The translations under genes were made by a program, and so were the position numbers. The notes below the pieces were generated by a model that was given only the letters and a program-made list of their open reading frames with translations, was not told the origin of the DNA and searched no databases. A DNA stretch of 64,000 nt from Tetracentron sinense (lineage: Eukaryota > Streptophyta > Magnoliopsida > Trochodendrales > Trochodendraceae), in the NCBI GenBank assembly GCA_015143295.1, contig CM026566.1, positions 6,311,072-6,375,071 of the forward strand, in the 5' to 3' direction. Shown here piece by piece: positions 55,278-64,000 of the stretch; position 1 is the stretch's first letter, and each line of letters begins with the position of its first letter.

Positions 55278-57680
55278 GCATCTTGTCCAAATAGCAACAT
55301 TCATGTGACTCTCTTGTACATACATTTTAGTATCATCTCAATTCATAGAATACCCTGAGCGAGTGCCCAAAAAAAAATACAAAACAACCAATTGAAGCAT
55401 CTCCAAAGCCTGCCAAAGGAAGATGGTCGAGAGCCATCATGCTAAAGCAAGAGCGATCGAGGCTAAGCCAAGTCTAGTCAGTCTAGCCTAGGTTTTCAAA
55501 ATTGTCATTCTAGATTTGTCAAAAAAAATACATTTCAGTCAAGTCTTGTACAATCATTTTTTACAAAACCAATACTTAAAAAAAAAAAAAAATTTTAGTC
55601 AAGTCTTGTACAAACATTTTTTTTACAAAACCAATACTTTTTTCAAAACATCAGCTTTCTCTGACTTTTTAAAAAATTGCTAAAATAGGTCCGTGATGAT
55701 CGTGATCTAGTGCTACCAAAGAGCTCTAGTGACCCGAGGCCACCAAAAATCAAAAAAATAGTTTTCTCCTATCATGCTTACTTAATCTGCTGGTTTACAA
55801 ATGGATCATTCAAAATGTGCTTAAAATTCCAAAGTTCCCAAGGTAGTATATATCAATGAGCTGGAAGAGGAATTTTCAAATGAAACCCTTAACCCACAGA
55901 GCCAAGCGAAAAAGAGACAAAACTCAGCAATGACCCTAAGAATGCAAAAATTGGAACCTTGCTACGCTGGGGGGGTAAGAGAAAATGAGCTATCTCATCA
56001 AGAAGGTTCCGCACAGTACATCAGGCCACTGTCAGAATTCGAAGTTACAAATCATTCATACTGTTGAGCCATACAGAGCATCCACTACATACCGGGGCAA
56101 CATCACCCTCGCCAATACATAGGACAGGATTAGTACCATCCTTCAAGAAAATACAACAAAGAAGACTGACTGGTCGTCATGGAAGCATCAGTAATTCATC
56201 ATAGAGCAGGAGCAAGCTCAGTCCATCTCTTGAAGGCCCATTCGGTTGGAAATGGATTTTCTAGCGATATTTTACAACTTGGCCATATAGAGGTTGGAGA
56301 CCTCCCAAAGCCAGTCAATATGTATCAGATCAAAAGATCACTGCGCTTAAGATATTTTCAGGAAACTGCTTGTACTCTCAGTCACTGTAGGAAATGAAAG
56401 GAGGCCATTTTTGGCACATCATTTTTTCCTTATTCATAACCGATCAAGCTTATATCAATAAGATCTGCTAGTTAGCCCTTCGAGCCTAATAGCCTTTCTT
56501 TCTTTAAAATCATACATCGGGACACCCCTACAAAATTTTTAACACCTGCTTGAACTACAACAAGACCTGATTCTGAAGAGGGTACATAGGCAAACTAAAA
56601 GTTAGGTGCGGCCACAACAAAACAATCATCTTTCTTAAGAAAAATACTGCTTCGCAAAAAAAAAAAAAAAAAAAGGCAAAATCCAAAACGGAAAAATTTA
56701 AAAGAGAAGAGCAAAAGAGCAAGATCAAAAGAAGCAAAAGCCAAAGAGCAAAGGTCAAAAGAAGCGCTCAAGAAAGCTCCAAAGCAAACAAGGTGTCTCA
56801 AATCTTTGACCCCTAGCCTACGTTTCGTCCTATCCCAAGCCCTCCTAGATCCCTCAGAGACTAAGAGTACTGGCAGACTGACTGAGAAATATAAAAAGCT
56901 ATACATCTCATCCACAAAGCAATGACGGGAGAAGACAAATCAAATTATCAAAAAAAATCGCAAGCCCAGTGAGAACCAGAAATGGCAGTGAGGCGCAAAA
57001 ATAATGTGAGCCCAGCCTTGATATTGTCTTCAGGGGCAAAAAAGGGAACAAAATTATTCAATTATGCAGGCATAAGTGAAAACTGGAAACGACCTCATTG
57101 TGCAAAAATTATGCGACCCCCAGACTTGGTCTTTCCAAGGGCAAAAAAGGGAAAAAGTTGAAATATGTTGGTAGCAGGATTTTTGCGGAAGTCAGACTCA
57201 ACTCCAGCAACATCACATCTGTAAGCACCCAGAAGACTCACTATGATAACTTGAAGCCCTCAGCTCCAAGCAAGGTCTAATCTAGCATGCAACAAAGTCA
57301 AAACTATCTTTGTACATTTCTTAGCCATGGCTCAAAAGGTTGCAAATGCTTATTGCTATATTATGTCTTATAGGGAATAAAAGGTCTACAATCTCAAGCA
57401 AGGGTAGACCCCTTTAAGAATCAGTAGACAAAGAGAGCATTCCTACTTCTGTTTTTGAAAATTAAATTCAAAAACAAAATTTTCAAAAACAAGCTCATCT
57501 TTAAAAGTTTTAGAGTCCTAGTATGTCTCTTGGCTTAGTTAAAAATCTATCTTCATCACTGGTGCAAAACAAACAGATCAATCAAAGCAAAAGCAGGCTC
57601 GATTACATCTCCTTCACAACCTAGTGATAGACATGCAGACAAAGGACTAGCAGTAACTCAAGGACACGCTCACTCCTCAT
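55278..57680 (+). other. C internal region after D: integrase scrap and UTR-like sequence
   Basis: No long ORF. A region near 56950-57150 matches the duplicated 110-bp block of the G1 3' UTR in the orientation expected if C is plus and G1 minus. An 18-A tract lies at about 56657. Two near-identical stretches (about 55530-55575 and 55590-55640) form a short tandem duplication of about 60 bp. Confidence 0.55.
56270..56399 (+). pseudogene. Integrase C-terminal scrap of C
   Basis: Encodes EVGDLPKPVNMYQIKR, closely similar to the last residues of the G1 integrase (DEDLPEPVNMDKGKR), and ends in TGA at 56397. Upstream sequence (56179-56270) shows only weak likeness. It is the only recognisable piece of gag-pol left in C, and it lies at the same distance from the 3' UTR repeats as in G1, implying a deletion of the whole of gag, PR, RT, RNase H and most of IN. 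Confidence 0.5.
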
Positions 57681-57689
57681 GCCCTGTCA

Positions 57690-58320
57690 TTCATTTCATT
57701 TGCTTGCTTATGGATATGCCACATGGCTATCCTCATTCATTCATTTACATTTTGCTTGCTTATGGATAAGCCATATAGCTCTATCCATTTATACATATTT
57801 GTTTGCTTATGGGTAGCCGTGTGGCTTTCCCCATTTATTCACTTAAATACTTTGCTTATTCATGGGCAGTCGTGTGGCAATCCCCATTCATACATCATAC
57901 TTGCTTATGGATTAGCCATATGACTATCCTCATCCTCATACATTTTACATCTCATTCATCTGCTTGCTTGTTTCATACATGGTGAAGACGGTTGTGTAAC
58001 CCATCCTCACTAACCTTACATTTTGCTTTCTCATGGGTTAGCTGTGTGGCTTTTCCCATTCATTCATCTCGCTTATAATATGAAGCAACCACGTGGCTAT
58101 CTCTACTCATCATATACTCTGCTTGCTTATACACCTTGCTCGTAGACTAGTCATGTCACTATCTCCACTCATCATATATTCTGCTTGCTTATACACCTTG
58201 CTCGTGGACAAGTCGTGTGACTATCTCCACTCATCATACACTCTGCTTGCTTATACACTTGCTCGTGGACTAGTCATGTGGCTATCTCCAATTATACATT
58301 TGCTTGCTTACTTGTACTGA
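57690..58320. repeat. Irregular tandem repeats, about 50-62 bp
   Basis: Units based on TTTGCTTGCTTATGGATAAG plus a CATATGGCTATCC part, drifting into three regular units of about 61 bp (58120-58300) with ACACCTTGCTCGTGGACTAG. ORFs here are repeat by-products. Confidence 0.8.
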
Positions 58321-58365
58321 AGTGATCGTACAATCCCTTCAAATCTAGCTTCATTCATCCTGCTA

Positions 58366-58745
58366 GCATAGTACCCGGTGGGAGAACCATGCGGTTGTCA
58401 TCACCATAGCATAGTACCTGGTGGGGCAACCGTGCGGTTGTCAGCACCATAGCATCTTACTCGGTGGGGCAACCATATGGTTGTCAGCACCATAGCATAG
58501 TACCCGGTGGGGCAACCGTGAGGTTGTCAGCACCATAGCATAGTACCCGGTGGGGCAACCGCCGGTTGTCAGCACTATAGCATAGTACCCGGTGGTAACC
58601 ACGTGGTTGTCTGCACCATAGTATAGTACCTAGTGAGGCAACCGCATAGTTGTCTGCACTATAGCATAGTACCTGGTGGGGCAACTGTGTGGTTGTCTGC
58701 ACCATGACATAGTACCCAGTGGGGCAACCGCACGGTTGTCATCAC
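58366..58745. repeat. Tandem array, 43 bp x about 9
   Basis: Unit contains AGCATAGTACCCGGTGGGGC and CAACCGTGCGGTTG, the latter a perfect inverted repeat with a 2-base loop. Most units begin at 43-bp steps from 58366; one is shortened near 58560. Confidence 0.88.
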
Positions 58746-58749
58746 TAAT

Positions 58750-59800
58750 TGCATCTTACTCATTTTTTGAAGGAGTAACTGAACGATTGTTTGATCGACC
58801 TTTAGTTGCGGCCTCTTGTGAAACTGGTTCTGTAACCAACCTTCACTCATTTATATCTTTCACCACATATTACATTTTTCATACACTGCACTACATTACT
58901 TGCTTACTCTTAAAGGAGTAACTAACATGGTTGTCTGATCAACCATCAGTTACGGTCTCTTGTGAAACAAGTCTTGCACACTCCACACTGCACTGCATTA
59001 CTTGCTCACTCTTAAAGGAGTAAGTGACAAGGTTGTTTGATCGACCATCAGTTGCGGCCTCCCGTGAAACAAGTCTTTTACACTTCATACACAACACTGC
59101 AATACTTGCTCACTCTTAAAGGAGTAACTGGCACGGTTGTCTGATAGACCATCAGTTGCGGCCACTTGTGAAGCCAGTCTTGCACTCTTCACACACTTCA
59201 CTGCAATACTTGCTCACTCTTAAAAGAGTACCTGACACGGTTGTCTGATCAACCATCAGTTGCAGCCTCCTGTGAAACAAGTCTTGCACACTTCATACAT
59301 AGCACTGCAATACTTGCTCACTCTTAAAGGAGTAACTGACACGATTGTCTGATCGACCATCAGTTGCAGCCTCTTGTGAAGCCAGTCTTGCACTCTTCAC
59401 ACACTTTACTGCAATACTTGCTCACTTTTAAAGGAGTAACTGACACGGTTGTCTGATCGACCATCAGTTGCGGCCTCTTGTGAAACAAGTCTTGCACACT
59501 TCATACACAGCACTACAATACTTGGTCACTCTTAAAGGAGTAATTGATGCGGTTGTCTGATCGACCATCAGTTGCGGCCTCTTGTGAAACAAGTCTTATA
59601 CATTTCACACACTACAATACTTACTCACTCTTAAAGGAGTAACTGACATGGTTGTCTGATCGACCATTAGTTGCGGCCTCTTGTGAAGCCAGTCTTGTAC
59701 ACTTCACTGCGCTGCACTACTTGCTCACTCTTCAAGGAGTAACTGAAATGGTTGTCTGATCGACCATCAGTAGCGGTCTCTTGTGAAGCCAGTTTTGCAA
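58750..59800. repeat. Tandem array, about 103 bp x 10
   Basis: AAAGGAGTAACTGACACGG recurs at about 58912, 59014, 59118, 59222, 59325, 59430, 59534, 59632 and 59733, with a first unit near 58770. Each unit continues with TTGTCTGATCGACCATCAG and TGCGGCCTCTTGTGAA. The GGTTGTC core is shared with the 43-bp array. Arrays like this in Tat/Ogre 3' UTRs are known sources of satellite DNA. Confidence 0.9.
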
Positions 59801-60103
59801 TAATCGCCATTCACTTGCATCTCACCCACTTCCATCTCACTCACTTTCATCATGCACCCCACTATTTGGTCGTGTGATTGATTAGCAGGCAGCTTCATAC
59901 ACCATAACCATCTCTATCCCCAGCAAGTGCCAACTTGGCATGAGCGCACCCTTCCTCAGTCACCCTTCAGTCATCCAACCCAGGGCAAATAGTCTAAGTA
60001 GAAATTCACTTTCTTCTCTATCTTTTCCCAGGTTTTCCACACACATGTGTGCAAAATTGAAGCGTTATCAGCCTTTGTCTTTCACGTGCCCGCACCCTCC
60101 CAC

Positions 60104-60116
60104 AAAGCGGGGTAAC
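60104..60116 (+). other. Polypurine tract of C
   Basis: AAAGCGGGGTAAC directly before the 3' LTR, like the G1 tract. The 300 bases before it (59800-60100) show no gene. Confidence 0.75.
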
Positions 60117-61342
60117 TATAAACACCCCAATTTTGCACCCCTCTTTTCTCTTTTCTCACTTTTAAAACCCTCTTTCCTTGTGCTTCGATTTTTAGAAACG
60201 CCCCTGAGGTAAAAACTGACCAAAATACCCCTGAAGTTCAAAATGACCAAAATACCCATGAAAAGTTCTGAAAAACACACATTGTATCTAAAATAATTTT
60301 TTTGGATTTTATCAATTCAATTTCTGCTATTTTTGGGATTAAATCGGGCCTAAAATAGAAAAAATGACCAAAATGCCCCTGGAGCGCGAAATGACCAAAA
60401 CACCCTTGTTAAATTTTGAAAAAGTGATATTTTATCCAAGATATTTTTCTAGATTTTATCAGTTCAATTTTGATTATTTCTGGGCTCAAATCAGACTTAA
60501 AACGAGAAATCGGGTTTTTAGTCAATTGGAAAGCGACGCGTCGCCAAAAAAAAAAAAAAAAATAATTTAAAAACAAAAAAGTATTCCTTGGAATATTCTA
60601 AGAATATTTCTTAGGATATTTCTTAGAATATCCTAAGGAATATTCGTTTGAAAATATCCTAAGGAATATTCCTTAGAATATTCCTTGGAATATTCCTTAG
60701 AATATCCTTTTTCGAAACCTATAAATACCCTTCACCACTTCTTCATTTTTCACTCATCCATTCCACTTCCTCTCTTCTCCCTCTCTCCCTTTTCGATTTC
60801 AATGTTCTTCTTAGCACGCCAGGATTCCTGAGAAAGTCAATTGCGAAGGGTCGATTCTCGGCATTTTCAAAAATCTTTTCAGATTTCCCAGAAGGTAAAA
60901 TATCGCCAAACTCTAACGTTTGTTTAGTCTTCTATTAGTTTTAATTATTTTATTATTTTTTAATACTTAGACTGCTTGCCCTGTCGAACCCCTGCCCGAA
61001 CTTCAGTTCAAACTTAGCCTACCCTAGTCGAACCTCCGCCCGAACTTCGGATCAAACTTAGCCTACCTTAGCCGAACCTCTGTCCGAACCTCGATTCATA
61101 CCCTGGTTCAAACCATACTTACCTTAGCCGAACCTCTGTCCGAACCTCGGTCAAACCCTAGTTCAAATCCTATCAAACCCTAACCCAACCAAATCAAATG
61201 CTCCTTGACATGAGCTAAAACTGTCCAAATGCTCCCTGACAAGAGCATAAAAGGCCGAAACACTCCTGAACAGGAGCCCAAACCATTCAAAAACACCCTA
61301 ACATCCAAAGAAAAATCTCAGCCTATCAAACACCCACAATCC
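60117..61342 (+). repeat. 3' LTR of C, first 1.2 kb, cut by E
   Basis: Starts TATAAACACCCC (TG now TA). It follows the 5' LTR up to CACCCACAATCC (61342), where E begins. Compared with the 5' LTR it has about two more GAATATTC units and several deletions in the CGAACC repeat part. Confidence 0.9.
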
Positions 61343-62107
61343 TGAAAAATTTCGGTGAACCTCCAATCCGATGTTTGAGTTGAAAATCTACAAGTTCGAG
61401 GGGATGGTTAGGTTTCCCTAATAGTCTATCTACCCTTTTTATAATTTTAACAATTAAGTTATTAACTTAAGTGAAGATGATAATCAAGTGCGGAAATATA
61501 GAGAAACACGCAAACCACAACACAAGGATTTTTACGTGGAAACCCTTTTAGGAAAAACCACGGGACCTACTCCAGCCATGAGAATCCACTAAGACAAAGT
61601 AAACAAGAACTTACAAGACTCAAACTTGACTCCTTCGGACTCGACACCATGATCCTTCAGTTCTTAGTCCTCCACGCCTCAAAAAGTCACCACGTACTCT
61701 CAAGTCCCGTGATCAACCGTAGCCGCTCGTACTTCTCTTTGTGTCTCTACAACAGTCCACGATCTTCCGATCGATCTCCGTCAATGAGATCTTCGGAATC
61801 CACCGACCAAATTACTCTACCACGATCCTTCTTAGATCGATCTCCTTCAAAAAGGCTCAGGGATACTCCAACCAAGGTGTTCTATCCAGAACGGGTTGAT
61901 GGTTTGATAAGAATTATCCCTTAGATGGACTCCTTGAATGTACAAGTCCAAACAAGCTAAATTAGAACTTTTGGCTTGCAAACACTAAGTTAAAGGCACT
62001 AATAAAAGGGGAGGAGAAAAATATATTCCGTAGGTTTAATAACCTCTGGAGAAACTTAAAAACCCTCTCTACACACTCCCTAAGTTGTGCTCCATGAAGT
62101 GGAAGGG

Positions 62108-62367
62108 TTCTATATACATAGGGAAGTGAAAACCATGCTTAGAAGTTGCTAAAATAGGTTAAAAACCAAAGAGGGAACCAAAGGGGCATTTTACCAAACC
62201 CCCATATCAGGGTTGACCCATGGGGATCCATCGGTCGACCAAAAATACCTCTTCGGTCGACCAAAAGATCCCTTTGGGTCGACCCTAAGAAAATCAACTT
62301 GCTGTTAAAAAACCTCATACATTATTTTGCCTATTCAGGGTCGACCCTAAATACCCAGGGTCGACCC
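62108..62367 (-). promoter_or_regulatory. E LTR promoter: six GGTCGACC palindromes plus TATA
   Basis: Motifs at about 62211, 62232, 62253, 62276, 62338 and 62358 (GGGTCGACCC or CGGTCGACC), upstream of the TATA-like sequence on the minus strand. Same motif as in D. Confidence 0.62.
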
Positions 62368-62407
62368 TGAGACTAAAAAAAATTATAAAACATTGTTTTG
62401 AGCTCTT

Positions 62408-62790
62408 GATCTCCTTACAAAAGTTGTAGCTCTTTTTGACGTGGTCGATTTGACATATTATAGAGCAAAATCTGAGCTACATTTTGTGAGATATGGCCAA
62501 AACAAGCAACCTTGGTTTTTTGAAAAAAATTCCAGATTTTAAAATACTTTTTGCACTGTTTATCTCGTAACCTAGGGTTTAAAACTTCTTTTTCAGATCT
62601 CAATCCCTTCATAAAAGTTGTTTCTATTTTTGACACGGTCGATTTGACATATTATAGAGCAAAATCTAATCTACAGTTTGAGAGATATATGCAAAACAAG
62701 CAACCTTAGTTTTTTGAAAAAAATTCAGCATTGTTAACTTGTTTTTCACTACTTATCTCATCACCTAGGGTCCGTATGATTAGACTAGGG
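62408..62790 (-). repeat. Two copies of about 194 bp in E LTR
   Basis: GGTCGATTTGACATATTATA occurs at 62443 and 62637, followed in both by a GAGATAT...CAAAACAAGCAACC block and CTAGGGT. The copies have diverged at many bases, so the duplication is old. Confidence 0.8.
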
Positions 62791-63038
62791 CACTTACCAC
62801 CTGACACATCTTGTTAAGATTATTCTAGGTCAAATCCCACCAATGGTCACATGGTATCTAGGTCACTTACCATCCTATGAAGGAAATGATCAACCGAGTG
62901 GATCAATCGGACTTCTTTGGTCTTCAACTTCGCTTTGGCGTGGATGCTTGAAGGTAATGACACAAGACACACACCTAAACACCTAGAGTCACTTGTTTTG
63001 ACACCGGAATATGCCAATACAAAAACATGGACTTTACA

Positions 63039-63590
63039 ATCTCCCCCTTTGGAAATTCCGTGACAAAACCAAACTGAAGTACATGACTTGACACAAACTC
63101 ACCCAAACACATCAAAATGGTGAATTCGGACATTACATGACTCTAACATTATTACATGATGCAAATTGACACATCATCTTAATTTAAGACTCTTAAGCAC
63201 TTGTGAAGTAAAATCAGTCTGCTGCAACCCTGCACCTGCACATGCTCAAAAACAAAATACCCAGTGAAGCATGTGTGGAATATAAAAATAAGTAATCACA
63301 GGTGAAGCAAGGAATGTACTGAACTAGGGAAATACTACCCTAACATTCTCCCCCTTTTTGACACAATTGCCAAAGGAAGGCAGGAAGCCAATATTCCAAA
63401 AAATATACCAATTTAACGAAAGTGAAATATTAAGACAACCACAGTACAACCAATCAAATGCAATCAATGAGGGGACTAAAAAGTGGGGAACAAAATAGAA
63501 ATATGAAGCTTAAGCTCCCCCTCAACAACTCAAGCACAGAACTCCCCCTCAACAACTCAACTTGATCTTCTCCCCTTAAGATCAAGGATA
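63039..63590 (-). other. Multiple polypurine tracts of E
   Basis: On the plus strand CTCCCCC blocks occur near 63041, 63351, 63515, 63543 and 63574 (CTCCCC). The one at 63039-63051 (minus CAAAGGGGGAGAT) abuts the LTR. Confidence 0.78.
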
Positions 63591-64000
63591 CTACCAAAAT
63601 CAGGGCACCTATGCTAGAAAAGCCTATGCCAATCAAAAAGAAACACACAAAAAAATATATGTGCCACACAAACATGCATCAAAAGCTTTCCAAGCAGCAG
63701 TAAATTAAAATTACAAATCCAATGAAAAACATGATTAGTTAGTCCGACTGAGGATACCCATCTAATTAAATCTCGTAGAATGCTAAAGCATAGCCAATTC
63801 ACTTAGACACATTTAGTGAACAGTTCAAAAGTGAAGCATTGTGTGTAGTGGTGGTATAACAAGATACTAGATCAAGGTTTCTTTCCCTTACCAAGAGTAT
63901 GACATAACCACTAAGGGGACTCCCGGAGATATACATCATAGAAGTCAAACCTAGTTAGATTCATGTATTCTGATTTTTTGCATTTTAGTGTTCCTTTTTC

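Larger units (their letters stand above)
61343..63038 (-). repeat. 3' LTR (or sole visible LTR) of E, 1696 bp
   Basis: Minus strand TGTAAAGTCCATG to CCGAAATTTTTCA. TATA-like CTATGTATATAG at about 62108-62120. It contains a near-tandem duplication of 194 bp. Confidence 0.82.
41172..64000 (+). mobile_element. C: Tat-like gypsy derivative lacking gag-pol, interrupted by D and E
   Basis: The 5' LTR (41172-42990) is followed by a gypsy-type primer site. The internal region (42991-44121 plus 55278-60116) is about 6 kb and holds only a scrap of integrase C-terminus, UTR-like sequence and three tandem arrays, then a polypurine tract and the start of the 3' LTR (60117), which is cut by element E at 61343. 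It was therefore non-autonomous when last copied, or has suffered a large deletion. The right end lies outside the window. Confidence 0.82.
61343..64000 (-). mobile_element. E: Sirevirus-type element, 3' end only
   Basis: On the minus strand: polypurine-tract region (about 63590-63039), then an LTR (63038-61343) ending in C's 3' LTR. The LTR edge shares with D the GTGGTTTTTCC...TTTCCACGT block and the GGTCGACC palindromes, so E is a relative of D. The insertion-side 5-mer is AATCC (61338-61342); its partner is outside the window. From 63590 to 64000 I see no gene. Confidence 0.82.

Noticed and set aside
58366-58745. CRISPR-like direct repeats
   Set aside because: The repeats are contiguous with no unique spacers, and the context is a plant retrotransposon.

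Overview
The window is plant nuclear DNA made almost entirely of nested LTR retrotransposons. Three things point to a flowering plant: Sirevirus-type Ty1/copia elements (a lineage known from angiosperms), a Tat/Ogre-type Ty3/gypsy element with two RNase H domains, and initiator-Met-tRNA primer sites. The species cannot be told. I see no host gene, rRNA, tRNA or CRISPR array.

Layout, left to right. 1-830 is unassigned LTR-like sequence. 831-5984 is a solo LTR (TSD GTAAC) of a family with 2.2-2.6 kb LTRs; it was split by a second solo LTR of the same family in opposite orientation (1430-4045, TSD AAACC). 6181-16990 is Sirevirus copy A, complete but decayed. 16991-41171 holds a minus-strand Tat/Ogre-like gypsy element (G1: 3' LTR, 3' UTR, IN, aRNH, RNH, RT, intron-like gap, PR, gag, ORF1 remnant). 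G1 was interrupted in gag by Sirevirus copy B (26091-39180, TSD AGTTC), and B's own 3' LTR later took a third solo LTR (35629-37868, TSD AAGAT). From 41172 a second Tat-like element, C, begins. It has lost nearly all gag-pol and carries three tandem-repeat arrays in its 3' UTR. Another Sirevirus family member, D (44122-55272), sits in C's leader, and a further relative, E (minus strand), sits in C's 3' LTR and runs off the right edge.

Function. The Sireviruses have the order LTR, PBS, gag-pol, ORF3 (env-like position), multiple polypurine tracts, LTR. A and B are riddled with stops. D keeps an open PR-IN ORF and an intact ORF3 but has lost RNase H. B's ORF3 is open except for one stop.

Most notable. 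(1) Each LTR family carries an array of short palindromes in its promoter region, with a motif particular to the family or even to the copy; in A, B and D the same palindromes recur just upstream of ORF3, in A and B followed by a TATA box, which suggests a separate ORF3 promoter. (2) A 39-codon ORF of unchanged length lies near one end of all three solo LTRs, next to a small hairpin with a compensatory base-pair change. (3) Element C has an array of GAAnnTTC dyads resembling heat-shock elements directly before its TATA box. All elements were read by eye; no alignment or database search was run.
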